The position numbers were made by a program, and so were the translations under genes. The notes under the pieces are model-generated. The model did no database searches. It worked only from the letters and a program-made list of their open reading frames with translations, and was not told the DNA's origin. Below are positions 20,421 through 30,669 of a DNA stretch of 64,000 bases, in pieces. Source of the stretch: Deltaproteobacteria bacterium (GTDB lineage Bacteria > Desulfobacterota > Desulfobacteria > Desulfobacterales > GCA-2748835); the NCBI GenBank assembly GCA_002748835.1, contig PDTL01000017.1, positions 1 through 64,000 on the forward strand. The letters are read 5' to 3'. The stretch's first letter is position 1. Each line of letters begins with the position of its first letter.

Positions 20421-20678
20421 TTATTTTTTCAGTTCATCCAGCTCTTTTTCAAGTTCGGCAATCCGGGCGTCTTTGTCAGCTGCGCCGGCATCCACGCCTT
20501 CGTCTTTCTGCCAGGAGTCTTTCAGTTCATCAAACCCCAGATACAAGGCCAGGCCACCGCCCAGAAGCAGCATAATGGGGATTGAACCGGCCAACAGCTG
20601 CAGGAAAGGCCCAAACCAAATCGCAAGACCGATGACACCCAGAAGAGATCCGATAGCTCCACCAATTAACGTTTTCAT
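20421..20678 (-). CDS. Small membrane protein with C-terminal coiled-coil tail
   Basis: Hydrophobic N-terminal half, ARIAELEKELDELKK C-terminus; upstream AGGAGG-like SD. Confidence 0.65.
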   Translation of the reverse strand: MKTLIGGAIGSLLGVIGLAIWFGPFLQLLAGSIPIMLLLGGGLALYLGFDELKDSWQKDEGVDAGAADKDARIAELEKELDELKK

Positions 20679-20907
20679 AAAAGCACATCCTCCTTTAACA
20701 TAGATATGGTTTCAATATGCATCGTCTTTATCCATTCGGCAGGGTCACGCCCTGAACTTTTGGTCAATTTTGTCTTCAACACGCGAAAAGCATAAAAAAC
20801 AAAATAAATATTAAGTACAGGAAGCTACCATACCAGCAGGGGATACGCAAGCGCATTTTTAACAAACCCGGCATTATTCCACCTGCCTTTCCGCAGGCAC
20901 ACACCTG

Positions 20908-21459
20908 TCAGGTACGGATAAAACCGTAGGCCGCTCCCATGACGCCCCCTGCGAGATGGGCAAACTGGGAGACCTGATCATTCTGGAGGCTGCTGACCAC
21001 CTCAGCGCCGAGAAACAGAATCGCCACGATGATGAACGTCAGGGGGATATCACCGGACCGGATGTTAGAAAAGGATCCGAGAAGAATGAGCATGAAGGCA
21101 ATCCCGCTGGCGCCGATGAGACCGGTTGAAAAGAAAAACGCATTGAGCAGCGCGGTCAAAATTGCGGTGACCACCATCATCTCAAACAGCCTGACAGACC
21201 CGTACTTTTCCTCGACCAGAGGGCCGATGAGCAGGATCAGGGAAAAGTTGGAAGCCAGATGCTGCCAGTTCGCATGGCCGGCCACATAGGAGACCATGCG
21301 GAAATAATCCATCGGGGATCCGAGGCGGATCTCCGGATAGGCGGAAAAGAACCGGTCAATGAACTGATGTCCGGTGAGATTGGCGATGAGCAGGACCAGA
21401 ATACTGATCAGGGTGAATGTCAGAATCACGGGTGCATTGTACCTTATTTTCAAGCGCAT
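20908..21459 (-). CDS. Rhomboid family intramembrane serine protease
   Basis: HANWQHLASNF, GASG active-site Ser, AHLAGGVMGA with His. Confidence 0.88.
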   Translation of the reverse strand: MRLKIRYNAPVILTFTLISILVLLIANLTGHQFIDRFFSAYPEIRLGSPMDYFRMVSYVAGHANWQHLASNFSLILLIGPLVEEKYGSVRLFEMMVVTAILTALLNAFFFSTGLIGASGIAFMLILLGSFSNIRSGDIPLTFIIVAILFLGAEVVSSLQNDQVSQFAHLAGGVMGAAYGFIRT

Positions 21460-22223
21460 GGCGTCTCCTTCCATTCGGTGTTCGGCTGCCAAACCGTCTG
21501 CACCCGGGTCACTTCCTGCGAACCCCTTTCACGGGACACCCGGTGGAGAAACACGTGGGCGTCCTTGTCAAGACACTGCGTTTCCACCGTGACCACATCC
21601 CCTTTCACTGCATCCCCCACAAACTGAATATCCAGAGAGCGCATCCGGTACCCGGACCGGTAGACCTCCGGCATCTGTTCCCAGATCCAGCCAATATAAA
21701 CGGCATTGTTCACATGCTGATTGAAATCGATATCCAGATGCCGAACCCTAAACGTTTCCTGCCAGTCAACTCCGGACAGTTGCGGCAGTTTGCCTAAATC
21801 GTTTTCAATCCGCCCGGTGCCGGTCTGCATGTGCGCCGGCAGGTTGCGGTCCAGGCGAAGGGGCTTTTTGGATCCCACAGAGATCAGCACCCAGCTGCCT
21901 TTTCCGGAGATGATCACACACGCGTTTGCATCACGGATTTCAAACATCCGCATCTCGTAGAGCCTGCGGTCCGGGCATCGCCAGGTCCGCAGGGTCAGGG
22001 CTTCGTTCCATACCGGATACCGCTCAAAAAAAAGCCGGTACCGAAACACCACCCAGGATTTTCCCATGGGGTACAGTTCCCGGGCCGAGACGCCCAGTGC
22101 TGCCGTATGGGCACTGGAAACGTCCTGAAAATAATTGAACACGGCCACCGGTTTCAGGATGCCAAAGGCATCCGTTTCTGAAAACCGGACCCCGAGGGGA
22201 ATCTGATAAATGGATTCGGGCAT
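21450..22223 (-). CDS. Acyl-ACP thioesterase (FAT-type, double hot-dog)
   Basis: VRFSETDAFGILKPVAVFNYFQDVSSAHTAALG...RVRHLDIDFNQHVNNAVYIGWI. Confidence 0.85.
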   Translation of the reverse strand: MPESIYQIPLGVRFSETDAFGILKPVAVFNYFQDVSSAHTAALGVSARELYPMGKSWVVFRYRLFFERYPVWNEALTLRTWRCPDRRLYEMRMFEIRDANACVIISGKGSWVLISVGSKKPLRLDRNLPAHMQTGTGRIENDLGKLPQLSGVDWQETFRVRHLDIDFNQHVNNAVYIGWIWEQMPEVYRSGYRMRSLDIQFVGDAVKGDVVTVETQCLDKDAHVFLHRVSRERGSQEVTRVQTVWQPNTEWKETPCA

Positions 22224-22555
22224 GGCGTATCAAAGCCTGTATGTAGACGGTTCAAAGGCCGACCTGTCAAGGGTGTGTCAGTCTTATCGGAATTATGCCC
22301 TAACAGATAGCAGGCCGTTTGGCAAGAACAGCCGATGACAGTTTCTCACAGAAATTGATTGAAATAAAGCCGGATTGACGATATGAAAGGATAATTTTTA
22401 CTAGAATGCCACGCATTCAACATAGGCTTTTTCACAATCCAGTCTCTTCATGACATTCTTGCCGTGAATCGGATGTCTCTGGCGCCTAATCTGCAGTGTT
22501 CAGCCATCCGGTTACCGGTCTAAACCCATAACCCCCATGAAAAAGGAGTTGTTTC

Positions 22556-23026
22556 ATGAAAAAAATTATTACAGCCATCGTTTTTGTTTTCCTGCTGGGT
22601 TCTTTTGCTCAGGCTGCCACCATCCGTGAAAACTGCGGTTGCGGCCTCGGCACCATGCTGCTGGCAGATTCCGACGGTGACAGTGTTCTCATCCAGTTGG
22701 TCGCCACCTTCCTGAACGGCACCTTCGGCAACCAGACCTTCGGTATCTCCTCGGGTTCTCTGGGGTGTGAAAAACCGAGCCGTATTGCCAAAACCGAGCG
22801 GATGAACATCTTTGTCGCTGACAACATGGACAACCTGGCCATTGACATCGCGTCCGGTTACGGCGAATCCCTGGATGCCCTGGCGGAGATCGCGGAAATT
22901 ACAACCGACAACCGGTCCACATTCTACGCCGCCCTGCAGCAGAATTTCGACACCATCTTTGCCGGTGAGCAGGTCACCCACAAAGGGGTCGTATCCAAAA
23001 TCAACCAGATCATTGAAACCATCTAA
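22556..23026 (+). CDS. DUF3015 family secreted protein
   Basis: Signal peptide then NCGCGLGTMLL...TFGISSGSLGC...ANMDNLA-like pattern. Confidence 0.82.
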   Translation: MKKIITAIVFVFLLGSFAQAATIRENCGCGLGTMLLADSDGDSVLIQLVATFLNGTFGNQTFGISSGSLGCEKPSRIAKTERMNIFVADNMDNLAIDIASGYGESLDALAEIAEITTDNRSTFYAALQQNFDTIFAGEQVTHKGVVSKINQIIETI

Positions 23027-23030
23027 GCGG

Positions 23031-24983
23031 TTGATAGCCCCGTCCGATAGCGGGAGCCCCGGCGGTTTTGAAAACAGCGGCCGGGCTCCCGTTTTTTTTC
23101 GTGCCTGCTGCATCGCTGCAAGTGTCATTCTGTTGATCTGCCTTTCTGCGGTCTCAGTTTTTGCTGACAACCGTGACTATGTGGCACAGCTTCTGGCACG
23201 CGCGGATGCGGAAAAAATCCATACCGAACGCTACTGGCACATCCTCCTGCATTATACACCCACCCTCACCGGGTATCGGAGTCAGGTGGATGATCCGCTC
23301 TTTTTTCTGTCTCCGGAAGGAAACACCCGGCCCCGGGAAGAACTGCGGGAAGCCATCCGGCTTTTTTTTCTAACAGACGTGGACCAGAGCCGCCCGGAAA
23401 TCTGCGATTTCATTGCCCGGTACACCTGGCTCAAAGACCGCCTGGATGTGGATCCGGACAAGGTGCCGAAGCTCTCCTGCGATGCCGTGGACACCCTCCC
23501 CTTACGATCCGCCACCCTGGTTTTCCCGTCCTATTTTCTGAACAACCCCGCGTCCATGTTCGGTCACACCTTTATCAATATCAAGACCGACTATGAGAGC
23601 GAGGTGCTGGCCAATGCGGTTAACTATGCGGCCAGAACCGATGAAACCAACGGCCTTGTCTTTGCCTTCAAAGGGGTGTTCGGGCTGTATCACGGCTATT
23701 ACTCGGTCCTGCCCTATTACAAAAAGATTCTCGAATACAGTGACATGGACCGCCGGGACATCTGGGAATACACCCTTAACCTGACACCCGTTGAACTCGC
23801 CCGGATGGTTCGGCATATCCGGGAGCTGGAACCCGTCTATACGCGGTATTTTTTCTTTGATGAAAACTGTTCCTACAATCTGCTCTATCTGCTCGAAGCC
23901 GCACGTCCATCGGTCCATCTCACGGACCGGTTCCATTCCGTGGTCATTCCCATTGACACCATCAAGGTGATCCGGGAAGCCGGCCTGATCACATCAAAAA
24001 AATTCCGGCCATCTGCTGTCACCCGGATTCAGCATCAGATGTCAGCGCTCTCTCGTGAGGACCAGCAGCAGGTCACCGGACTGATCACAGGGGATCTTCC
24101 CCCGGACGTCCTGGCATCCGCCGGTCTCTCCCCCGAAGAGACGGCAAAACGCATCGACCTTGCCGTAGACGGCATCAAGCACCGGCTGACACGAAAAGAC
24201 ATGGATCTCTCAGATTACCGGAAACGGCTGCTCAGCCTGCTCCGCATACGAAGCAGGCTGCCCGGGGTAAACGCATTTTCAAAACCGCCGATTCCAGCAC
24301 CGCCGGCACCGGATCAGGCCCACCATTCCAAACAGATGCGATGGGGTATCGGTATGGAGGACCACCGCCGTTTCATGACCCTGGGCTTCCGGCCTGCCTT
24401 CACCGATCTCGAAGATCCCGACTATTCACGGGACGCCGGCGTGCAGATTCAGATGGGAAATGCCCTGCTCCGGTATTATCCGGAAGATGCGGAGATTGAA
24501 ATTGAACGGTTTGATGTGCTCGACATTACCTCCCTAAGCCCGCAAACCCCGCTGTTTACGCCTCAGTCCTGGCGGATTTCCGTTGGTTTCCGGCAAATGA
24601 TGACAGATAACGGAACACGGGAGGCCTCCCTTTACCTTGACGGTGGATTCGGACGGGCCCGTCATACACCCTTTGGCGGTATTCTCTATGGACTCGTCGA
24701 GGGGGCGGCAGAACTGTCATCGGATCTGGATCATGGCTATGCCATTGGCAGCGGTGCCGCTGCCGGTTGGCTGGTAACGGTGAACCGCATGAACCGGTTT
24801 CACCTTTCGGCCCGCTGGCTGGGATTTTTTGCCGGTGACGACCACACAAGGTTCAGGGGATCGGCCATTTTCCGCCGAAAAATCGACACCCAGCATCATG
24901 TTCAGATCGAAGGTTTCTGGGAAGAGACGTTTGGAAAGGCATATGCCGGATTTCAAGCCGAACTCAGGTGGTATCTGCCCTGA
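23031..24983 (+). CDS. DUF4105 domain-containing protein (start uncertain; 23031 TTG is one in-frame option)
   Basis: SVFADNRDYVAQLLARADAEKIHTERYWHILLHYTPTLTGYRSQVDDPLFFLSPEGNTRPREEL; NNPASMFGHTFI. Confidence 0.8.
   Translation: MIAPSDSGSPGGFENSGRAPVFFRACCIAASVILLICLSAVSVFADNRDYVAQLLARADAEKIHTERYWHILLHYTPTLTGYRSQVDDPLFFLSPEGNTRPREELREAIRLFFLTDVDQSRPEICDFIARYTWLKDRLDVDPDKVPKLSCDAVDTLPLRSATLVFPSYFLNNPASMFGHTFINIKTDYESEVLANAVNYAARTDETNGLVFAFKGVFGLYHGYYSVLPYYKKILEYSDMDRRDIWEYTLNLTPVELARMVRHIRELEPVYTRYFFFDENCSYNLLYLLEAARPSVHLTDRFHSVVIPIDTIKVIREAGLITSKKFRPSAVTRIQHQMSALSREDQQQVTGLITGDLPPDVLASAGLSPEETAKRIDLAVDGIKHRLTRKDMDLSDYRKRLLSLLRIRSRLPGVNAFSKPPIPAPPAPDQAHHSKQMRWGIGMEDHRRFMTLGFRPAFTDLEDPDYSRDAGVQIQMGNALLRYYPEDAEIEIERFDVLDITSLSPQTPLFTPQSWRISVGFRQMMTDNGTREASLYLDGGFGRARHTPFGGILYGLVEGAAELSSDLDHGYAIGSGAAAGWLVTVNRMNRFHLSARWLGFFAGDDHTRFRGSAIFRRKIDTQHHVQIEGFWEETFGKAYAGFQAELRWYLP
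23051..23099 (+). terminator. Strong GC-rich hairpin plus T-tract between DUF3015 and DUF4105 genes
   Basis: CGGGAGCC ... GGCTCCCG followed by TTTTTTTT. Confidence 0.75.
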
Positions 24984-25785
24984 GCCGCCGGCAGATCTCA
25001 AAGCAGATCACAGACACGGCTGTGGCGATATTGATGGAATTTTTCCGGCCATACATGGGAAGTTGGACAAAGGCATCGCAGCCGCCCATCACCGTCGGCG
25101 AAATGCCGTACTCCTCATTTCCGAACACCACAATGCCCGATGACGGCCACGAAAAATCCGTGTGAAGCACGGCGCCTTCCACCGTTTCAACACCGATCAC
25201 CGGTACTCCGGAACGCCGATACACAGCGAGGGTGGCTGCCAGGTCTTCGGTGATTTCCGCAGGGATCCATGTCTGGGCTCCCCTGGCTGTCTTGCGAACC
25301 CCCGGCGTATCGGGTCCCAGGGTATGACCCAGAATCAAGCCATCAAACCCCGCTGCATCACAGATCCGGAACACGGCCCCGACATTGAACAGGCTGCGGA
25401 CCCCGTCCAGGGCAATCCGGTAAGGATGCACACCGGTCCACGGGCCCCTGTCCGGGTCATCGCCCGTCACCACCCGGGGCAACAGATTCGGATCTGACAC
25501 ACGCACCCCCGCTGCCTTAAGATGATAAAAATGCACATCTGACAAAAACCGGACCCAGCCTGCCGTATCTGCAGGGTCAGGAATGGGGATTTTTCCCGCT
25601 GCATCTCCCATCCAGGCATCCAACCGTCTGAATTCACTGGCCAGAAAGTCAAGACCACTGTCAGCGATGCGGCCTGTTATTAGCGCCTGATAGAGCTGCC
25701 GGATCCAGTCGGCAATCCGGCGGTGCTGACGTTTTACCGGAAGGGATTTTATTTTTTTCCGGGTAAATGGGAAACTGCGTATCAT
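24964..25785 (-). CDS. TrmH/SpoU family RNA 2'-O-methyltransferase
   Basis: LDGVRSLFNVGAVFRICDAAGFDGLILGHTLG...IVVFGNEEYGISPTVM...LPMYGRKNSINIATAVSVICFE. Confidence 0.92.
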   Translation of the reverse strand: MIRSFPFTRKKIKSLPVKRQHRRIADWIRQLYQALITGRIADSGLDFLASEFRRLDAWMGDAAGKIPIPDPADTAGWVRFLSDVHFYHLKAAGVRVSDPNLLPRVVTGDDPDRGPWTGVHPYRIALDGVRSLFNVGAVFRICDAAGFDGLILGHTLGPDTPGVRKTARGAQTWIPAEITEDLAATLAVYRRSGVPVIGVETVEGAVLHTDFSWPSSGIVVFGNEEYGISPTVMGGCDAFVQLPMYGRKNSINIATAVSVICFEICRRLRADTT

Positions 25786-25890
25786 CCGGGGATAACCCTT
25801 TTGTCCGGGATTGCCGCCTGATGCAGGTTGGCTGTGATAAACCGAAAACCTCTGGAGACCGGAAACTCACCAGCGGGGGGTTCAGAAACG

Positions 25891-26727
25891 TCAGCTTAAA
25901 TGTGACGTCCGATGCATGGGCGTGCGGTGCAGGTGATTGGAGCGAATATCAAACTGAATGTCGTTAATCCCACTGATATTGCTCAAAAAATCGGAAATAT
26001 CGGCTTTTGTTTTACGCACACTGTGGGTCAGCCCAGGCAGCCGAATCATCACGTTTCCCTGACGGCTGCGGATAATCGCAGACTCATACCGACTCCCGAG
26101 CTCGGCTGCAATGGCCGAAGAAAGCGCCGCATCGGCCACGTCCTGCCGGTTCTTCTCCGTGCTCTGGAACCGCTCTGAGGCAGCCATCTCACAGATTTTT
26201 TCTACACAGGCGGCATCACTCAACTCATTGACATTGAGCATCAGGTCGTACATGGCCGCATCCATGGGAACGGTTTTACAGAAATACCGGTTCCATTTGT
26301 CGCGTTCATGGTCTTCCCGTTTCGCGCGCTCCACGGCTTCCTGTTCCGGGATCTGCTCACGATGCATCATTTCCTTTATTCGAAGGGACGCATCGGCCAG
26401 CAGCCGTACTTTCAGGACATGGGGGACGTTCCGCACCAGATAATGCCCGGCCAGACCATGGTAGACCACATTCCCCTCTGTCAGTCGTTTCAGCAGAATG
26501 GCCTTGATTCTGCGGACATGCTGGTGCTTGTCTGCCGTGAACCGTTCCAGCAGCCGGGGGCCGTCATGCAGGGCTGTGTAAAGTTCATGCTGGGACAGAT
26601 GATACTGCTTTGCCGTCTCCTCGAGCACCTCTTTGGATAAGGTCGACAGTCCGAGTGCGGATGCAACACCTTCTGCAATGCGTGCGCCGTGACCATACGA
26701 GGGGCACGACAGGGTAATCAGTGACAT
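25891..26727 (-). CDS. Cytidylate kinase-like family protein with C-terminal extension
   Basis: MSLITLSCPSYGHGARIAEGVASALGLSTLSKEVLEETAKQY; RAKREDHERDKWNRYF. Confidence 0.8.
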   Translation of the reverse strand: MSLITLSCPSYGHGARIAEGVASALGLSTLSKEVLEETAKQYHLSQHELYTALHDGPRLLERFTADKHQHVRRIKAILLKRLTEGNVVYHGLAGHYLVRNVPHVLKVRLLADASLRIKEMMHREQIPEQEAVERAKREDHERDKWNRYFCKTVPMDAAMYDLMLNVNELSDAACVEKICEMAASERFQSTEKNRQDVADAALSSAIAAELGSRYESAIIRSRQGNVMIRLPGLTHSVRKTKADISDFLSNISGINDIQFDIRSNHLHRTPMHRTSHLS

Positions 26728-26972
26728 GGTTTCTCCTTTGTAAGATCCGTGGTTTTATCCGAAGATATGCAGGAATCATACCATTTTTAAATCCCCCGCA
26801 ATCTGCTGAATTCTCGTCAACGGGCATCCTGGATTTGCCAACAAGCTATTACAATGTGCAACAGCCAAGTACCCTATCCTGCCCATCCTTCGCCAATAGG
26901 CGTTCTATGAAAGTGTTGCAAATCCGAACAGAGTGTTGATTTCTGCATCATGCCTTCGGTATCCCTGTACCC

Positions 26973-28334
26973 TCAGGTCAGTCCGTATCGTTTCATTTTC
27001 CGCCACAGGGACACCCGGTCAATATCCATAATTTTTGCCGCCTGGGTCCGGTTTCCTTCTGTCTTTTCGAGCACCTGCCGGATATAGCGAATTTCCTGTT
27101 CCTGCAGGGTCGGAAATTCGGATACACCTGTGCCGGAAACGTCCCCTGCGTCGGGACGCAGATATTCCGGCAGACTCTCCACCGTGATCTGATCCGAATT
27201 TTCAAACGCCACTGCGTGTTCGATCACGTTTTCAAGCTCCCGTACATTTCCCGGCCATGTGTGAAGGGAAATCCGGGACAGGGCATCCGGCGAAAAGTCC
27301 TGAATCCGCCGGTGCATTTCCCGGCATTTCATCGAGAGAAAATAGTGGGCGAGCAGCAGCACATCGCCGCCTCTGTCTCGCAGCCTTGGCATCTGCAGGG
27401 CGGCCACGTTCAACCGATAATACAAGTCCTGACGGAACTGGCCTTCGGCGATTGCCGCTTCGAGGTTCCGATGGGTCGCAGCGATGAATCGCACATCCAC
27501 CGGTGCCGGCCGGGTACCGCCCACTCGAAGCACCTCTTTTTCCTGAATCACCCGAAGGAGTTTCATCTGCATGGATGCCGGCATGTCGCCGACTTCATCA
27601 AGAAACACCGTGCCGCCGGACGCAGATTCAATAAGACCGGCTTTTTTTCGGCTGGCGCCGGTAAAGGCGTCTTTCTCATGACCGAACAGTTCATTGGTCA
27701 TCAATTCTTCGGTGAACGATCCGCAGTTGAAGGCGACAAACTGCGCATGCTTCCGGTGACTCTGGGCATGAACAGAGCGTGCAGCCAGCTCCTTTCCCGT
27801 GCCGCTTTCGCCCAGAATCAGGAGATTGATATCTGATGCAGCTGCCTGGTTGATCGTCTCCATCACCCGTTTCATGATCCGGCTCTTCCCGATCATGTGG
27901 CCGGCACCGTCCGAAGAGGCAAGGGCCCTTCTCAGTTCCCTGTTTTCAAGAAACAGGGACCGCTTAAGCAGCGCTTCCCGGACAATCTTCCGGATTTCCT
28001 CGATCCTGTACGGCTTGGCAATATAATAATAGGCCCCGCTTTTCATAGCCATGACCGCTGTATCCACGGTAGCAAATCCCGTGACCACCACCACTTCCGT
28101 ATGCGGATGCAAGAGGCGGGAGGTGCTGAGCACCGCCATGCCATCCGAGTGATCCATCCGCAAATCCGTGATGACCAGATCAAAAACCCGGGACCGCAGT
28201 TGTTCAACCGCCGCGTCTCCGGTTCCCACCGCCGTCACCCGGTATCCTTCTTTTGTGAGAATATGGAAAAGATTCTTCCGGGCAATGGCCTCATCTTCCG
28301 CCAGCAGGATCTCCGGCAGGTGTGCTGCGTTCAT
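26973..28334 (-). CDS. Sigma-54-dependent response regulator (NtrC family)
   Basis: REC domain, GESGTGKELAARSVHAQS, FGHEKDAFTGAS, C-terminal Fis-type HTH. Confidence 0.95.
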   Translation of the reverse strand: MNAAHLPEILLAEDEAIARKNLFHILTKEGYRVTAVGTGDAAVEQLRSRVFDLVITDLRMDHSDGMAVLSTSRLLHPHTEVVVVTGFATVDTAVMAMKSGAYYYIAKPYRIEEIRKIVREALLKRSLFLENRELRRALASSDGAGHMIGKSRIMKRVMETINQAAASDINLLILGESGTGKELAARSVHAQSHRKHAQFVAFNCGSFTEELMTNELFGHEKDAFTGASRKKAGLIESASGGTVFLDEVGDMPASMQMKLLRVIQEKEVLRVGGTRPAPVDVRFIAATHRNLEAAIAEGQFRQDLYYRLNVAALQMPRLRDRGGDVLLLAHYFLSMKCREMHRRIQDFSPDALSRISLHTWPGNVRELENVIEHAVAFENSDQITVESLPEYLRPDAGDVSGTGVSEFPTLQEQEIRYIRQVLEKTEGNRTQAAKIMDIDRVSLWRKMKRYGLT

Positions 28335-28335
28335 G

Positions 28336-29742
28336 TCAGCGTGTCTCCAATTTTATTTCTACAGTGAATATGCTGCCGGCACCCGGTTTGCTGTCCGCCC
28401 GGATCTGGCCGCCATGTTGCTGGATAATGCCATGGCTGACCGACAATCCCAGGCCGGTTCCCTTTCCAGCCTCCTTGGTGGTAAAAAAAGGATCAATGAT
28501 CCGTTTGAGGTCTTCCGGGGCAATACCGGTTCCCGTATCTGCTACCGAAAACAGGAAAGACGACCGCGCGGGGTCCGCCCATGCCCGAACCGTCAAGGTG
28601 CCGGTATCGCCCATAGCATGGATCCCGTTCACGCACAGATTCATGATCACCTGTTCCATACGCGCCGGGTCCATATCTGCCTCAAGGGTTTCCGGAACAT
28701 CAATCACCACCTGAATACCCGCCGGTATTTCTCCCCGGATCAGTCGCAGGGCCTGGTCCACCACCTCCCGGAACCGGACGCGGCGGATCCCGAAGGCCTG
28801 TTTGCGGGAAAAGGTCAGCAGGGACCGGACAATGTCCCGGGCCCGGTCCACCTCCTGCTCACATTCGGAAAGGCATGCTTTTCTGACCATCGGGTCCTGT
28901 TCCCCGTCTTCCTCAATCAATATCTGGAGGGAGGTTGAAATATTGTTCAGGGGGTTGTTTAACTCGTGGGCAACGCCGGATGTAAGCGTTCCCAGGGATG
29001 CCATCTTTTCCTGCTGACTCAGCACTTCCCCCCGGCGCTTCAGTTCCCTTATCATGACGTTGAGGTTGTCGATAAGCCCTTCAAACTCCCCGCCTCTGGG
29101 AAGCCGGGGGATCAGGGCATCGTCCCCTGAGGTGATCTTTGCAATGCCGCGCTCGATGGCTTTGAGGGGCCTGTCCACATACCGGAACAAAAACAGGCCA
29201 ATGGCGGCAAACATGACCAGCATGCCCGTGAGGGTGAGAAACAGATAGAGCCTCAGGTGGGTGAACAACTCCAGCATCAACCGGTGCTCCCGGTGTACCG
29301 TGCCTTCGATGTACCCGCTAATCTCCTTTCCCATGTCCGTTAGCCGTGCTTCAAATGTGGACAGGTTGGGCAGCGGCGGTTCTCCTTCCAGATAGCTGTC
29401 CAGGTACCGGACATACCCCTGGAGGTCCTGAATCTGATCGCCGAAATCCGATGCTGCCGCAAACCGTCCCAATTCCGTTGCGATCCTGTCCATCTCCTGT
29501 TCTGCCTGCACGGCATATTCCCGCGCCCGTTTCAAATCATCGATATCGTGGCGGCGTATAAATTTTTTTTCATACCGCCGTGTCTCGAAAATCGTTTCCA
29601 GAAGCCGGCTTTCCCGCTCGATCAGCTCCAGTTTCCGGTGCATGACAAACAGATTGGTATAGCTCAACGCCCATACCGTACCACAGATCATGGCAAACAG
29701 AACAAACACCCCGATTATTTTGACGCGTATGGAAAAATGCAA
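28336..29742 (-). CDS. Sensor histidine kinase, cognate to the adjacent NtrC-type regulator
   Basis: TSGVAHELNNPLNNISTSLQIL; HATPase GKGTGLGLSVSHGIIQQHGG. Confidence 0.93.
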   Translation of the reverse strand: MHFSIRVKIIGVFVLFAMICGTVWALSYTNLFVMHRKLELIERESRLLETIFETRRYEKKFIRRHDIDDLKRAREYAVQAEQEMDRIATELGRFAAASDFGDQIQDLQGYVRYLDSYLEGEPPLPNLSTFEARLTDMGKEISGYIEGTVHREHRLMLELFTHLRLYLFLTLTGMLVMFAAIGLFLFRYVDRPLKAIERGIAKITSGDDALIPRLPRGGEFEGLIDNLNVMIRELKRRGEVLSQQEKMASLGTLTSGVAHELNNPLNNISTSLQILIEEDGEQDPMVRKACLSECEQEVDRARDIVRSLLTFSRKQAFGIRRVRFREVVDQALRLIRGEIPAGIQVVIDVPETLEADMDPARMEQVIMNLCVNGIHAMGDTGTLTVRAWADPARSSFLFSVADTGTGIAPEDLKRIIDPFFTTKEAGKGTGLGLSVSHGIIQQHGGQIRADSKPGAGSIFTVEIKLETR

Positions 29743-30240
29743 TCATCGTATCCTTTCGTATCCATACCGGCGCTCCAGCGCGATCAACTCCTTTTTTACG
29801 GCAAGCCCGCTGGAAAATCCGCCAAGGTCCCCATTTGTGGCGATCACCCGGTGACAGGGGATGATGAGGGGGATCGGGTTTCGGCTGTTGGCCATGCCCA
29901 CAGCCCGGGCTTTTTTCGCGCTGCCCAGTTTTTCGGCCACGTCCTTATAGCTGCGGACCGTTCCGTAGGGAATCCGTGTGAGTTCCTGCCAGACCGATTT
30001 CTGGAAGTCGGTTCCCTGCGGATTGAGCGGCAGGTCAAACCGGCGGCGTTTACCGGACGCGTATGCCGTGATCTGTTCAACGGCGGACGCGAAAAAACCA
30101 TCATCCCGGATCCAGTCCGTATCAACCGAAAAAACGCGCTTTCCATCAGAGGTGTTCAGATGCAGATGAGAAATCCCTTCTGCATCTCCGGCCAGAAGGA
30201 TCTCACATAAAGACGTTGAAAAACAGGTATAGCGTAACAT
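29743..30240 (-). CDS. ogt: Methylated-DNA--protein-cysteine S-methyltransferase
   Basis: IPLIIPCHRVIATNGDLGGFSSGLAVKKELIALE. Confidence 0.93.
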   Translation of the reverse strand: MLRYTCFSTSLCEILLAGDAEGISHLHLNTSDGKRVFSVDTDWIRDDGFFASAVEQITAYASGKRRRFDLPLNPQGTDFQKSVWQELTRIPYGTVRSYKDVAEKLGSAKKARAVGMANSRNPIPLIIPCHRVIATNGDLGGFSSGLAVKKELIALERRYGYERIR

Positions 30241-30329
30241 GGGTCGTCTCCTTTGAGGATCGCTTTTGTTGCCGCGTCCTTTCACCCCGTCAAGCGGGTG
30301 TCAGTACATCAGCGGTATTCAAAGCTTCG

Positions 30330-30422
30330 TCAGGACCCCCCGCGGCATCTGGCGCACCCGCTCATGGCGGCCAGGGCGGACCGTTTCAGAAAGGTTCGGC
30401 GATCTAAATTAACGGATGCCAT
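30330..30422 (-). pseudogene. Residual Tat signal peptide of a decayed exported protein
   Basis: MASVNLDRRTFLKRSALAAMSGCARC then stop; twin-Arg RRTFLK motif with no downstream mature domain. Confidence 0.45.
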
Positions 30423-30669
30423 GGTGATCAGCTCCCATTAGGGTTTAAAAAGATGTGGAAAAAGTCCTGAAGCGTAGTCAGCAATATAGACATCTGTCAA
30501 GCCAGGGATGCAGGACCCAGGGGCACCGCATCTGGAAATCAAACGAGCCAGACCTTGCACTAGCGTATGTTTTCTCATAACATGAACACCTATCGGCGTG
30601 TGGCTGCACATGATCCGAGGTCTATTCACCATTGATCCGATTTTTTTGAAAGGCTTTCAGGTAACGCCC

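Noticed and set aside
26973-28334. DAFTGA instead of GAFTGA in the sigma-54 activator
   Set aside because: The variant at the first position occurs commonly in functional family members, as far as I recall
30330-30422. Possible Sec-encoding TGA after the Tat leader
   Set aside because: No Cys/UxxC context, no conserved frame after the TGA, and further stops follow soon; treated as decay
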